Positions 1 to 8,841 of a stretch of DNA of 30,783 bases are shown here, one piece after another. The stretch is from a bacterium (GTDB lineage: Bacteria > Spirochaetota > UBA4802 > UBA5550). The stretch covers positions 1 to 30,783 of the forward strand of contig JAAENB010001194.1 in NCBI GenBank assembly GCA_024224995.1, read 5' to 3'. Positions within the stretch are counted from its first letter, which is position 1, and the number at the start of each line of letters is the position of its first letter. Under the pieces are notes generated by a model. That model had not been told where the DNA came from. It worked only from the letters and a program-made list of their open reading frames with translations, and searched no databases. A program made the position numbers and the translations under genes.

Positions 1-4
1 CGTA

Positions 5-101
5 CACGGTGTTTATTTGGGGTTTAACCCCTCCGTGGTGTTGACCCCCGGGCAATATCTTCGGAAACAGGCCCGTAGAGGCGTTGCACTGCAACGTCTC
101 T
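5..101. repeat. Repeat modules at the left edge
   Basis: This gene-free stretch holds three modules found again near 9.2-9.5 kb. Positions 5-20 and 32-47 match, in inverted orientation, 9281-9297 and 9257-9270. Positions 57-73 (ATCTTCGGAAACAGGCC) recur at 9464-9480 with one change and at 14995-15011. Positions 79-101 recur exactly at 9398-9420; their core CGTTGCA-C-TGCAACG is a small hairpin. The element probably extends beyond the window edge. It looks like a non-coding dispersed repeat; no protein-coding content is supported. Confidence 0.75.
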
Positions 102-182
102 GAAACCACCCCGGGTAAGATCCCCCGAAAAAGGCTCTATTGAAAAGGAGTTTCTTGAGAGAAAAAAAAGGGAAGTGAAAGA

Positions 183-1670
183 ATGAAATTCGATAAAAAA
201 ACAGGGATTATACTGCTGGCGGCTGTGTGCCTGTTTAGCGGAGATATACTTCACGCGGGAAGGAGAGCAAAAAGGGACAGTTCATCGAGAATACGGAAAG
301 CAACGGTGAAGATTCTTACGAGTTACGTGAAACCGGATCATTGTAATCCCTGGAAAATGAAGCCGAATCGAAGCAGGGTGGGGTCGGGAGCAATAATAAG
401 GGGGAATATGATATTAACGAACGCCCATGTGGTGGCCGACGCTACTTTTGTGCAGGTGCAAAAAGAAAATGACCCGAAGCTGTATAATGCGAGAGTGGCT
501 CATATATCCCATGAAGCGGACCTGGCCCTGGTAGTACTGAAGGAGAAAGGCTTTTTTAGGAATACCGCGCGATTAAAAATAGGGGGATTGCCGAAGCTGA
601 GAAGCAGGGCGGCAACCTATGGGTACCCGGTAGGAGGAGAACGGATATCAATTACGGAAGGGGTGGTGTCGAGAATAGAGATAGGGCGCTACGCCCATGA
701 CGGAAAATCGAGGTTTCTTATAATACAGACCGACGCGGCAATAAACCCGGGAAACAGCGGAGGCCCGGTAATACAGAGAGGAAAGATCGCGGGAGTGGCA
801 TTTCAGCGGAGAACAAGAACTTCCGGGATCGGGTATATGATCCCCACGCCAGTGGTAAAACATTTTTTAAAAGATATACGGGACGGAAGATATCATGGAT
901 TCCCGTCCCTGGGAATAAAGAAGCATTCATTACAGAACCCGGAATACCGCGCTTACCTGGGAATGGGGAAAAAACGGACCGGAGTAATTGTAACTCATGT
1001 GATACCTGGAGGAAGCGCGGAAAAGTATCTTAAAAAGGGAGATGTAATAACCCATATAGAGAATATACCCGTGGCAAATGACTGGAGTATCTCTTTTGCC
1101 GGAGGCAGGGTGGGAGCAACACACCTGATCTATACAAAGCAGGTGGGAGAGCGGATTAAACTGCGAATACTGAGAAATGGAAAGAAACGGCGGCTGAAGT
1201 TCCCGTTGAAACTTTTTCCCGTAAGGATAGCCCGGAATAACGAGTATGAGAAAAAATCGCGGTACCTCATATTCGGAGGGATACTATTTCAGCCCCTGTC
1301 AAAAGAATATATCAAGTGCTGGGGAACCTGGGGAGCAAATGTGGATAATGATATACTCTATGCCTATCACTATCATCTCTCCGATGAACTCGACCCGCAC
1401 CGGAAAGAATTTATAATAATAAACCGCATCTTACCGGACGCGGCAAATACCTATATATCGGAAATGCACGATAAACTGGTAACGGAAATAAACGGCAAAC
1501 AAATACGGTCTTTAGCGGATGTGGCAGCAGCAGTAAAAACCCCGCAAGGAGCCTATCACGTAATTCGAATAAAAGGGACCAATAAACCGCTCATCCTCAA
1601 AGCATCGGAAATTGCCGGGGCCGATAAGCGGATATTGAGGAATTATAAGATACCGGCAGGGAGAAGGTAA
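183..1670 (+). CDS. Secreted HtrA/Deg-type trypsin-like serine protease with PDZ domains
   Basis: A 495-residue protein with a Sec-type signal peptide (about residues 1-25), so it probably acts in the periplasm or outside the cell, cleaving misfolded or specific proteins. The trypsin-like (S1C) domain covers about 40-235, with His82 (NAHVV), Asp113 (HEADLAL) and Ser192 (NPGNSGGP) as a complete catalytic triad. A PDZ domain follows at about 240-350. A C-terminal domain at about 355-495 has the pattern YLIFGGILFQPL and later INRILPDA / VTEINGKQI, which resembles the second PDZ-like domain of plant Deg proteases and their bacterial relatives. The ribosome site before the ATG (GGGAAG) is weak. 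The next gene is a paralogue with the same layout and no catalytic residues. The family call is firm; the substrate is unknown. Confidence 0.93.
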   Translation: MKFDKKTGIILLAAVCLFSGDILHAGRRAKRDSSSRIRKATVKILTSYVKPDHCNPWKMKPNRSRVGSGAIIRGNMILTNAHVVADATFVQVQKENDPKLYNARVAHISHEADLALVVLKEKGFFRNTARLKIGGLPKLRSRAATYGYPVGGERISITEGVVSRIEIGRYAHDGKSRFLIIQTDAAINPGNSGGPVIQRGKIAGVAFQRRTRTSGIGYMIPTPVVKHFLKDIRDGRYHGFPSLGIKKHSLQNPEYRAYLGMGKKRTGVIVTHVIPGGSAEKYLKKGDVITHIENIPVANDWSISFAGGRVGATHLIYTKQVGERIKLRILRNGKKRRLKFPLKLFPVRIARNNEYEKKSRYLIFGGILFQPLSKEYIKCWGTWGANVDNDILYAYHYHLSDELDPHRKEFIIINRILPDAANTYISEMHDKLVTEINGKQIRSLADVAAAVKTPQGAYHVIRIKGTNKPLILKASEIAGADKRILRNYKIPAGRR

Positions 1671-1671
1671 T

Positions 1672-1744
1672 CGGGTCTTCGGCTCCGCTCAGACACCGGA
1701 TGGGCGGGAAAAAATAGGTCAGAAACTGTGGTGATACCGGGGTC
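1672..1744 (+). repeat. Dispersed repeat A, copy 1
   Basis: 73 bp starting one base after the stop codon of the protease gene. It matches 9477-9549 in inverted orientation at 72 of 73 positions (GGGCGGG here, GGCCGGG there), and its first 58 bp match 14837-14894 with the same single difference. Being copied so accurately in three places while non-coding suggests a mobile or recombining repeat, not a gene remnant. Confidence 0.85.
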
Positions 1745-1753
1745 AATTTTCAT

Positions 1754-1872
1754 CGGCCCCCAACCCCCAGAGGGGGCGCAAGAGTTTTTGGAAAGGCAAT
1801 GTGCCTTTTTGGGTTTAGAACCTTTTTTCAACATCTTCTTCCCCCTCAGGGGGAAAGGGGGCAGACAGATTT
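1754..1872 (+). repeat. Dispersed repeat D, copy 1
   Basis: A non-coding stretch that begins CGGCCCCCAACCCCCAGAGG and ends in a CCCCCTCAGGGGG hairpin followed by AAAGGGGGCAGA. Both ends are recognisable at 6010-6139, with more divergence in the middle. Together with repeat A it fills the gap between the two HtrA-like genes. Confidence 0.65.
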
Positions 1873-1893
1873 AGTTTTTTAAGAGGAAGAAGA

Positions 1894-3378
1894 ATGAAAA
1901 CCACACGATATATTATTATCACCCTGACATTAATAATAGGAATAACCCTTATTTGTATGCCGTTAAAGGCGAATTCAATGGAAACGCATGTGGTCCGGAT
2001 ATCAATAACGTCCCAGCACTATGATTATTATTCACCCTGGAAAAAAGGGGCCATCCGCAAGAACACAATAAGCGGGACCATATTAAAAAATAACATGATA
2101 TTAATTAAAGCATGGCCCCTGACAGATCACCTGTTAATAGAGGCATTGAAGTACGGAAGTACCAGGCGGTATCCGGCAAGGGTCATCGTAAAAGATTACA
2201 ATTCGGGGCTGGCACTGCTAACGGTAGAAGATAAGAGTTTTTTCGAAGGCTTAAAGCCCGTCTCCCTGGCAGCAAGGGAACGGTTAATTGGCAAAAAGGC
2301 AGTAGTAGTAAAGTGGGACATGTCGGGAGGACTAAAAGAATACGCGGCAGAAGCATATAAGTCATCAATGGAAAAACCGGTAACTGCGTATTACGAACCA
2401 TTTTACCGGGTACTGGTCCATCATATGACAACAGGAATTGATTATGGCGGGAACGGAGAACCCGTATTTATCGGGGACAGGCTAACAGGGATAGCCATAG
2501 GATTTAATGAGAATAAACGGACCATCAGGGTATGCGGAGTAGAAGCACTGCAAAGAATGCTCATAGATATGAAAGGGAAACAATATGGAGGAGTTCCCTT
2601 TTTCCTGGCCCGGCTGCAGCCCCTGAAGAGTGATAAGAACCTGCGGGAGTTTTTGGGCATGACAGCGGAAGAATCAGGGATACTGGTAAGTGAAATAGCG
2701 CCCCTGTCGAGCGGAGCCGGGATGCTGCGAACAGGAGATGTGATCCTGAGTATGGGAGGCGTGAATGTAGATGACAGCGGCATGTATCATTCACCGCAAT
2801 ACGGAAGACTCAGCTATCACGGGCTTTTATATCTCGATCATTTTGTAGGCGATATCATCAAAATGAAGATAATCAGGCAGAAAAAAAGAAAAGATGTACT
2901 AATAAAACTGGAACCGGTACCGGTAGAGCGTTTTGTAGTACCCCAGCAGAACTTTGACACCCCGCCGGAGTATTATATATTCGGAGGCCTTATTTTGCAG
3001 GAAATGACCAGGGGATATGTAAACTTATGGGGAGCGGATTGGGAGAGTAAAGCAAACAAGCGCTTTCTAATGTATTATAAAAATGCCCTTATGAAGTCCC
3101 AGCCCGGGCAGAAACGGATCGTAATATTAAACAGGATACTGCCGGCAGCGGTAAACAGCGGCTATCAGCATAAACGGAATCTTATAATAAAGAAAATAAA
3201 CGGAAAAAAGGTGCCGGATTTGTCACGGGCCCGGGAATTAATAAAAAATGCCCATACCAGGTTTATAAAGATTGACTTTAACGGCGGCACCAGTATTATT
3301 CTTGAAAAGAAAAAGGCTCTGGCCGGAGAAAAGGCGATAATGGAGCGATATAATATCACCACACCTTCCTATCCGTAA
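1894..3378 (+). CDS. HtrA/Deg-like pseudoprotease (catalytically dead paralogue)
   Basis: A 494-residue secreted protein (signal peptide about 1-26) that aligns along its length with the upstream protease: protease-like domain, PDZ domain, then a C-terminal domain with YYIFGGLILQEM and LNRILPAAVN. All three catalytic positions are replaced: His by Trp74 (IKAWPL for TNAHVV), Asp by Gly105 (NSGLAL for EADLAL) and Ser by Asn187 (GGNGEPV for GNSGGPV). The frame is intact and the PDZ and C-terminal domains are well kept, so the gene seems maintained under selection and not a decaying copy. A likely role is binding or regulation, perhaps as partner of the active neighbour; this is inference. It should not be annotated as an active peptidase. 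The start follows AAGAGGAAGAAG. Confidence 0.88.
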   Translation: MKTTRYIIITLTLIIGITLICMPLKANSMETHVVRISITSQHYDYYSPWKKGAIRKNTISGTILKNNMILIKAWPLTDHLLIEALKYGSTRRYPARVIVKDYNSGLALLTVEDKSFFEGLKPVSLAARERLIGKKAVVVKWDMSGGLKEYAAEAYKSSMEKPVTAYYEPFYRVLVHHMTTGIDYGGNGEPVFIGDRLTGIAIGFNENKRTIRVCGVEALQRMLIDMKGKQYGGVPFFLARLQPLKSDKNLREFLGMTAEESGILVSEIAPLSSGAGMLRTGDVILSMGGVNVDDSGMYHSPQYGRLSYHGLLYLDHFVGDIIKMKIIRQKKRKDVLIKLEPVPVERFVVPQQNFDTPPEYYIFGGLILQEMTRGYVNLWGADWESKANKRFLMYYKNALMKSQPGQKRIVILNRILPAAVNSGYQHKRNLIIKKINGKKVPDLSRARELIKNAHTRFIKIDFNGGTSIILEKKKALAGEKAIMERYNITTPSYP

Positions 3379-3441
3379 AAAAATAAGAACTTTATCTCCC
3401 GGAATTTGTCTAAAAATTAGAAAAAAGAGAGGAGAAGGATC

Positions 3442-5325
3442 ATGAATACCAACAGGCGTTTATTTAGACATTTTATCTTACTTTTTATACTAATAATTGC
3501 CGTGGCAGCGCTCGGATGCGGGACAATGGGCGGCTTAATAAAAGGAAGCAGTTCCGGAGATGATGATTCAGCTTCCGAGGGAAATTTTGAAGAGATTAAA
3601 ACGGCAGAAAGGGATGAATCGGGCCGTGACCGTGACCTGAAAAAAAGAGAAACTGAGAAAACCGGGAGAAAAAGGCCTCCAAAAGGAGACAAAACAATTA
3701 AAGATCTTTTGTTGAATAAGGATAAAGAGCGGGGAGCGTCGGGAGGCAAGATCGATATGGCCGAAACCGAGAATGGCACCGGCGGGCCGCCGGAAGAGTC
3801 GGGCTTAAAAGCCGGGTATGTGGATGACAACAAGCAGTACAACCGTTTTGTGAAATTTCTTGAAAAATATAAGGGCCAGGCACCTCATTTACCAATAAAT
3901 ATCCGAGAAAGAATTATTCTAAAAGTAAAAGATAAGAATAATAAGCCCGTATCAAATGCCCTGGTAAAAATAAGTACGGGAAATAAGAAGCTGTTTACGG
4001 GAAAAACCTACGCCGACGGGTCATGTTTTTTTTATCCTTCCCGGTATTCGGGCGGAATGTCTCAATACAGCGCAGCAGTAAGGTATAACCAGGCCGCAAA
4101 GACCATAAAATTTAACCGGTTTGGCAAGAGAACCGTGCCCATAAAAATGGCCTTAACCAGGGCGGCTATGAAACGGGTTCCGCTGGATATCCTTTTTATT
4201 TTCGATACCACCGGCAGTATGGGAGAAGAGATCTTGCGCTTAAAGCAGACCATAGAAATAATTTATCTAAACCTGTCATCGCTATCCACAAAGCCGAAAG
4301 TACGGCTGGGCATGGTCCTGTATAAAGACGTGGGAGATGAATATGTCACCCAGGTAGTACCGTTTACTCCAAGCCTGGAAAAGTTCAAGAACAGGCTCGA
4401 TGAGGTCTATGCTTCAGGAGGCGGAGATGAGCCCGAAGATCTACAGGCGGCACTGCGTGATTCCATAAAAAAAATGAAATGGAACCGCAATGGAATCCGC
4501 ATGGGGTTTATTGTCACAGACGCGCCGCCTCACCTGGATTACCGGCAAAAGTATACTTATAAAAACGCGGTCCGGGATGCCAGGAAAGACGCCATAAAGA
4601 TTTGTTCAATCGGAACCGGGGGCTTGAATATAAAAGGAGAATATGTCCTGAGACAGGTGGCCCAGCAAACCTATGGAAAATATATATTTCTAACGTACGG
4701 AGAAAAAGGAGAGAGTCACGGCGGCAGACCCGGCAGTGTGAGCCATCATACAGGCGCGAATTTTCAGACAGGCAAACTGGAAGCGATAATTATCCGGTTC
4801 GCGAAAAAAGAACTGAGTTATTTAACAGATGAACCAATAGAAGATGGAAAGGGATATTTCCAGGCAAAGAAAGTCGATTATGAGGAGAAAAAGGCAACAG
4901 TGAACAAGCTTTTTGGCATGGCAATTGACCAGCTTGTTGATTATTCCAGTATCTCAATCAAAAAAGGGACCGGAGTGGCAGTGCTGCCGTTTACAACGGC
5001 AGGGAAAACCAAAAATGAAAAAGTAAATGCGGAATATTTCACCGAGCAGATGATCTTTGCCCTGAGCAAAAACAGGGTCTTTACCATGGTGGAGCGGAAG
5101 AATCTGCAAAAAATATTAGAAGAGATATCTATCCGGATGTCGGGACTGGTAGAAGAAAAAAACATCTCAAAAGTGGGCAAAATGATGGGAGCCAAAATGC
5201 TCATCACCGGCCAGCTCTATAAAAAACGGGGACAATACGAGCTTTTTGTGAAACTCCTGCGGGTAGAAACCGGAGAGGTTCTGGCAGTTACCCGCGCAAA
5301 GATAGATGTATCGCTGGGGCTGTGA
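3442..5325 (+). CDS. Lipoprotein with von Willebrand A domain and CsgG/FlgO-like C-terminus
   Basis: A 627-residue protein. The signal peptide ends in the lipobox AALGC, so Cys26 is the probable lipidated residue. A charged, low-complexity linker (about 30-145) follows, then a small beta-rich region (about 150-235, KVKDKNNKPVSNALVKI) like a carboxypeptidase-regulatory or Cna-B-type fold. The vWA domain spans about 247-440; its metal site is Asp255-x-Thr257-x-Ser259 (DTTGS). The last ~115 residues (GVAVLPFTTAG, MVERKNLQKILEE, GKMMGAKMLITGQLY) resemble the CsgG/FlgO family of outer-membrane-associated proteins. A good GAGAGGAGAAGG ribosome site lies before the ATG, 63 bp after the pseudoprotease gene, so the three genes may be cotranscribed. 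The function is unknown; adhesion or envelope assembly is plausible. Confidence 0.85.
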   Translation: MNTNRRLFRHFILLFILIIAVAALGCGTMGGLIKGSSSGDDDSASEGNFEEIKTAERDESGRDRDLKKRETEKTGRKRPPKGDKTIKDLLLNKDKERGASGGKIDMAETENGTGGPPEESGLKAGYVDDNKQYNRFVKFLEKYKGQAPHLPINIRERIILKVKDKNNKPVSNALVKISTGNKKLFTGKTYADGSCFFYPSRYSGGMSQYSAAVRYNQAAKTIKFNRFGKRTVPIKMALTRAAMKRVPLDILFIFDTTGSMGEEILRLKQTIEIIYLNLSSLSTKPKVRLGMVLYKDVGDEYVTQVVPFTPSLEKFKNRLDEVYASGGGDEPEDLQAALRDSIKKMKWNRNGIRMGFIVTDAPPHLDYRQKYTYKNAVRDARKDAIKICSIGTGGLNIKGEYVLRQVAQQTYGKYIFLTYGEKGESHGGRPGSVSHHTGANFQTGKLEAIIIRFAKKELSYLTDEPIEDGKGYFQAKKVDYEEKKATVNKLFGMAIDQLVDYSSISIKKGTGVAVLPFTTAGKTKNEKVNAEYFTEQMIFALSKNRVFTMVERKNLQKILEEISIRMSGLVEEKNISKVGKMMGAKMLITGQLYKKRGQYELFVKLLRVETGEVLAVTRAKIDVSLGL

Positions 5326-5364
5326 AAAAAGTAGGGGCGAGGCATGCCTCGCCCCTACTTTTTT
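5325..5364. terminator. Bidirectional terminator between convergent genes
   Basis: A perfect palindrome: six A, then GTAGGGGCGAG, the centre GCATGC, CTCGCCCCTAC, and six or more T. The GC-rich stem with A and T tracts on either side suits Rho-independent termination in both directions, and it lies exactly between the convergent lipoprotein and MarC genes. The stem sequence resembles the inverted repeat at 9299-9321. Confidence 0.88.
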
Positions 5365-5368
5365 TCCC

Positions 5369-5968
5369 CTACTTTTTCCCCATAAACCCCAAAATACCGG
5401 TCATAACCATCTCAGCGGCAATAGCCGCGAGAATAAGACCGGTAACTTTGGAGAGAATAGTAAGCCCCTGTTTTTTCAGAACCTTTTCAATATAGCCGCT
5501 AACAAAAAGCAAAACTCCCACACTCAGGATCGCGGAAATAATCGCACCAACGCTGATTAGTTTTTGCCATAATTCGGGAATATTACCGCCCATAACCAGC
5601 AGCACCCCCGTGGTGGCAGGGCCAACAGCAACGGGAATCGCCAGGGGAACAACGGAAATATCCTCAGAAGGATCTTTAGCCTGAACCGTATCCGTCCCCT
5701 GAAGCAGGGCAACGGCCGAAAGGAAAAGAAGAATACCCGTACCAATACGGAAAGAATTGAGGGTGATACCGAATATGTCAAATATCTGGTTGCCAATAAG
5801 CAGAAGAATAACACAAATAAGAATAATTGAGATAGTCACTTTAAAAGCGGTCTTTCTTCTTCTTTTATAGTCAAATTCCCGGGTCATGGAGAGGAATGTT
5901 GATAAAAGAAAGAACGGCGTAAGAAGAAAAAAGAACTTTATATACGTTTGAACAAACAGATCCAGCAT
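5369..5968 (-). CDS. MarC-family integral membrane protein (UPF0056)
   Basis: A 199-residue protein made almost wholly of about six hydrophobic segments, with typical MarC features: an N-terminal FLLTPFFLLSTFLSM segment, a middle VVPLAIPVAVGPATTGVLL stretch (about residues 105-125) and a C-terminal SKVTGLILAAIAAEMVMTGI. The length is normal for the family. MarC proteins sit in the inner membrane; despite the historical link to multiple antibiotic resistance their transport role is unproven. The start follows AGGATATAATCT at reasonable spacing. It is a single gene, converging with the vWA lipoprotein across a shared terminator. Confidence 0.92.
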   Translation of the reverse strand: MLDLFVQTYIKFFFLLTPFFLLSTFLSMTREFDYKRRRKTAFKVTISIILICVILLLIGNQIFDIFGITLNSFRIGTGILLFLSAVALLQGTDTVQAKDPSEDISVVPLAIPVAVGPATTGVLLVMGGNIPELWQKLISVGAIISAILSVGVLLFVSGYIEKVLKKQGLTILSKVTGLILAAIAAEMVMTGILGFMGKK

Positions 5969-6009
5969 AGATTATATCCTTTATTTAATAATGAATCTGA
6001 ACCAACAAT

Positions 6010-6139
6010 CGCCCCCCAACCCCCGGAGGGGGCGTAAGAGTAGTTGAAAGGATTCTAAGTCCAGAAATGATGATTTTGAGCACCAGAGGAAAGACCCTGT
6101 CACGTGCCCCCGCCGGGGGATCAGGGGGCAGAGACAAAT
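6010..6139 (+). repeat. Dispersed repeat D, copy 2
   Basis: It begins CGCCCCCCAACCCCCGGAGG and ends GGGGGATCAGGGGGCAGA, paralleling 1754-1872 at both ends with a diverged middle. It takes up much of the 405-bp gene-free gap between the marC-like gene and the repeat lipoprotein. The rest of that gap is AT-rich leader sequence, and nothing coding is visible in it. Confidence 0.6.
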
Positions 6140-6319
6140 GAGCCCTGGTTTCAAAACTAGTTTTGTAAGACTACCCTGAAGAGAGAATCGTGTCAATAAT
6201 ATTAACTGAGATTGTTTATTAACCGTCCGGTCGGATAAAAAACCGGTACATATTTGTCCCGGGAACTTTTTAAAAAAAATCTTTACAAAAAGTGGCTACT
6301 CCAAAAAAGTGTTGCAGAG

Positions 6320-6346
6320 TTTAATGTTTCTGAATGCAACATTAAA
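6320..6346 (+). other. Inverted repeat in the leader of the repeat lipoprotein gene
   Basis: TTTAATGTT and AACATTAAA form 9-bp arms around a 9-bp spacer. A second, overlapping pair (GTTGCA at 6311-6316 and TGCAAC at 6335-6340) could pair instead, so two exclusive hairpins are possible. It lies 14 bases upstream of the GGAGG ribosome site at 6360-6364. It could be an operator or a leader hairpin; a role is not shown. Confidence 0.4.
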
Positions 6347-6373
6347 AAAAATTGTATATGGAGGAATGAACGT

Positions 6374-7801
6374 ATGATTGGAAAAATAAAAATGTTTTCT
6401 ATTCTGGTTCTAATGGCTGTGTTTAGTCTGTCAATAATGGGCTGCGACATCTCATCGGCGTCGAGTTTAACGCTTACGGCGGATTATCTTGATGGCGGTA
6501 TCGACAACCAGGTTGTTGAATCCGGTTCTGTGCTGGATATGGAGGCATGTATACCGGGAAATGACCATATTATAGCATTTACTATGGGAAATGATGGTGA
6601 CGCGGCATTAGAGATTGAAAGTATCTCAATAAGCGGAGATCCAACACTGGATATGGATATCTATGAGCTTCCCAATCTGCCTGCGACTATCGAGGTTGGA
6701 GAAACCGCGCCTTTTTCTTTCTCCTTCGCGCCTGATGAGGAAAAAGAATACGAGGCAGTAATAACCATAGTAACCAATGATCCCGACAACGGAACGTTTA
6801 CGGTTGCTGTAAAAGGGGACAGCAGGCTGCCAAAGCCGAGCATGACTCTTATGGCGAATTACGCTCAAGGCGGTATTGAAAACCGGGTTTTCGAGAGTGA
6901 ATCGGTTCTGGACATGGGATTTTGCGCCCCCACTTATGATTACATTGCCGCGTTTACCATGAAAAACGATGGTCTTGCGGATTTGGTCATTGAGAGCATC
7001 TCAACAAGCGGAGATCCCACCAATGATATGTGTGCTTATGAGTATCCCAGCCTGCCTGTTACAATCGCGCCCGGAAGCAGTGTACCTTTTTCTTTTTCAT
7101 TCGCTCCCGATGAGGAAAAAGCCTATGAGGTTGTACTAAGCATTGTAAGCAATGATCCTGTAAATCCTACTACGTCAGTAACCATAAAAGGGGACAGCAG
7201 GGAACCCATTGGTACAACATTGGTTTTTATCACCGGAATGTGGACGATGGTAGATAGTATGGCGATAAATGTCTATAAAGACGGAGAGTTGATTGACCCG
7301 GTACCAGTTGGAACTCATGTGAAAAATTCAAAATACCTGGAGTTTTCAAATGTAGATTTTGGGGAATACCAGGTTGATGCAACAATAGTGTACCGGGATG
7401 GGCAGAGTTATCCTCAGAAGAAGTACCGGAAGACCGGTTCTTATACCTTCACAATGGATTTCTCTACACCTTTTGAGCAGTGGATGCCTTTTGCAACTTC
7501 GGAATACCTGACTACTTCGGCAAAGGTTCGTTTAACCGGAGATGGCGTGAATGACGTTGTAGGCGATACTCTGGAGCTGCTGGACGCGAGTAATCCCAGT
7601 TTTCTATATAAAAGCGGAACAGTCACAATGGGTGATGATGGAGTTCCTTATGTTTTATTAGAAGAACTTGATTCTATCTCCGGACGTTTTTTCCTTAATG
7701 TAACTAAAAATGGGTTCAACTATTACGGCTCAAAGGTTGTTGATATCGATTGTGAAGTGCCGCTGGAAGTGGATCTTTCAATTTCAAAGTCTCTGGATTA
7801 A
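6374..7801 (+). CDS. Lipoprotein with two tandem ~120-residue beta-sandwich repeats
   Basis: A 475-residue lipoprotein. I chose the ATG at 6374 because GGAGG stands nine bases before it and a proper signal peptide with lipobox SIMGC (Cys24) follows; an in-frame extension upstream to 6254 lacks both. Residues 32-151 and 157-276 are a tandem duplication sharing xLxANYxxGGIxN, AFTMxNDG, IESISxSGDP, PFSFSFAPDEEKxYE and VxxKGDSR. The pattern fits the ASPM/SPD-2/Hydin-like or choice-of-anchor-D type of immunoglobulin-like domain. The last ~200 residues hold further beta-rich sequence with no family I recognise. It is probably an exported, surface or periplasmic structural or binding protein. It stands alone, with repeat DNA upstream and a hairpin downstream. 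Confidence 0.8.
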   Translation: MIGKIKMFSILVLMAVFSLSIMGCDISSASSLTLTADYLDGGIDNQVVESGSVLDMEACIPGNDHIIAFTMGNDGDAALEIESISISGDPTLDMDIYELPNLPATIEVGETAPFSFSFAPDEEKEYEAVITIVTNDPDNGTFTVAVKGDSRLPKPSMTLMANYAQGGIENRVFESESVLDMGFCAPTYDYIAAFTMKNDGLADLVIESISTSGDPTNDMCAYEYPSLPVTIAPGSSVPFSFSFAPDEEKAYEVVLSIVSNDPVNPTTSVTIKGDSREPIGTTLVFITGMWTMVDSMAINVYKDGELIDPVPVGTHVKNSKYLEFSNVDFGEYQVDATIVYRDGQSYPQKKYRKTGSYTFTMDFSTPFEQWMPFATSEYLTTSAKVRLTGDGVNDVVGDTLELLDASNPSFLYKSGTVTMGDDGVPYVLLEELDSISGRFFLNVTKNGFNYYGSKVVDIDCEVPLEVDLSISKSLD

Positions 7802-7817
7802 TACTTATTATTTCAAC

Positions 7818-7845
7818 CAGGCCGCCTCTTCCGTGAGGCGGCCTG
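7818..7845 (+). terminator. Hairpin after the repeat lipoprotein gene
   Basis: CAGGCCGCCTC and GAGGCGGCCTG pair perfectly (11 bp) around the loop TTCCGT, 17 bases after the stop codon. There is no U-tract, so it is either a weak terminator or a transcript-stabilising hairpin. Confidence 0.55.
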
Positions 7846-7937
7846 TAGTACCCTTCATAAAAAAAGCTTGCTAATTTTTACAAACCGGCTACAGTTAAAC
7901 ATCTTCTTACATAATTTTACATAAAGGAAAAATAAAT

Positions 7938-8735
7938 ATGATCCTGGGAATTGATATCGGGAATACCAACACCGTATTGGGAATTTATTCCGAGGAAGCG
8001 GCAGTACCGGCACGGATATTCCGGTACCGGACGGAAAAGAATATCACCTCCGATGAGCTGGGATTGCTCATATTAAAATTTCTTGATTTTTTAAATGAAT
8101 CAAACTCCGAAGAGGGGATATCCGGCAAGGTACAGGGCATAGCCTTTTCCAGTGTGGTGCCGGAAGTAAACGGACGCTACGCGTCAATGGCACGGGACTT
8201 TTTTGGATTGGAATCACTTGAAATAAATTATAAGAACAAGCTCAGTATATCAATTCGTTACGATAACCCGGAGCAGCTGGGAGCCGACAGGATAGTAAAC
8301 GCCGAAGCAGCATACCGGGAACATGGAGGCGGAACCATAGTTGTAGATATCGGAACTGCTGCAACCTTTTGCCTGGTGCTGGAAGACGGTACCTTTGACG
8401 GCGGCCTCATCGCGCCGGGGATAGGAACCACGATCAAAGCCCTGGCAGCAAGCGCGTCCAGGCTGCCGCGTATAGACTTTGAAAAACCAAATCGCCTGGT
8501 AGCCAGGGACAGTGTAAACGCCATAAAATCGGGCTTTTTTTACGGCTGGTTATCCATGGTAGAAGGAATAATAAGCAAAATAGAACGGCAATACAATCAA
8601 GAATTCACCGTACTACTCACCGGCGGATTTTCTCAAATAATCGGGGAAAACATTGAAAGAAAAAATATCACCGATCCTGTCCTGACCATGAAAGGGATTA
8701 AATATATTCATGACATTAACCGCAGGAATGTATAA
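7938..8735 (+). CDS. coaX: Type III pantothenate kinase
   Basis: 265 residues. It phosphorylates pantothenate with ATP in the first step of coenzyme A synthesis, in the cytoplasm. The ASKHA-fold signatures are in order: DIGNTNT (residues 6-12, phosphate loop), PEQLGADRIVNA (111-122, the type III substrate motif with Asp117 and Arg118), VVDIGTAATF (135-144) and GGLIAPGI (155-162). The length is normal. The ATG follows AAAGGAAAAATAAAT. In many bacteria coaX sits beside birA or ftsH; here it is alone, between a lipoprotein gene and a gene-free repeat region. Confidence 0.96.
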   Translation: MILGIDIGNTNTVLGIYSEEAAVPARIFRYRTEKNITSDELGLLILKFLDFLNESNSEEGISGKVQGIAFSSVVPEVNGRYASMARDFFGLESLEINYKNKLSISIRYDNPEQLGADRIVNAEAAYREHGGGTIVVDIGTAATFCLVLEDGTFDGGLIAPGIGTTIKALAASASRLPRIDFEKPNRLVARDSVNAIKSGFFYGWLSMVEGIISKIERQYNQEFTVLLTGGFSQIIGENIERKNITDPVLTMKGIKYIHDINRRNV

Positions 8736-8841
8736 AACAAGCGTTCCGAATTTATTAATCACACTATATTTTCATATACATTTTTAAATTATTGCCTATA
8801 AATTTCAATGTTTTTTCCGGTATTTTCCAAAAATATTGGAG

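Noticed and set aside
6254..6373. In-frame extension upstream of the repeat lipoprotein
   Set aside because: It would hide the signal peptide and lipobox behind 40 polar residues and would cover the leader inverted repeat and the GGAGG site.
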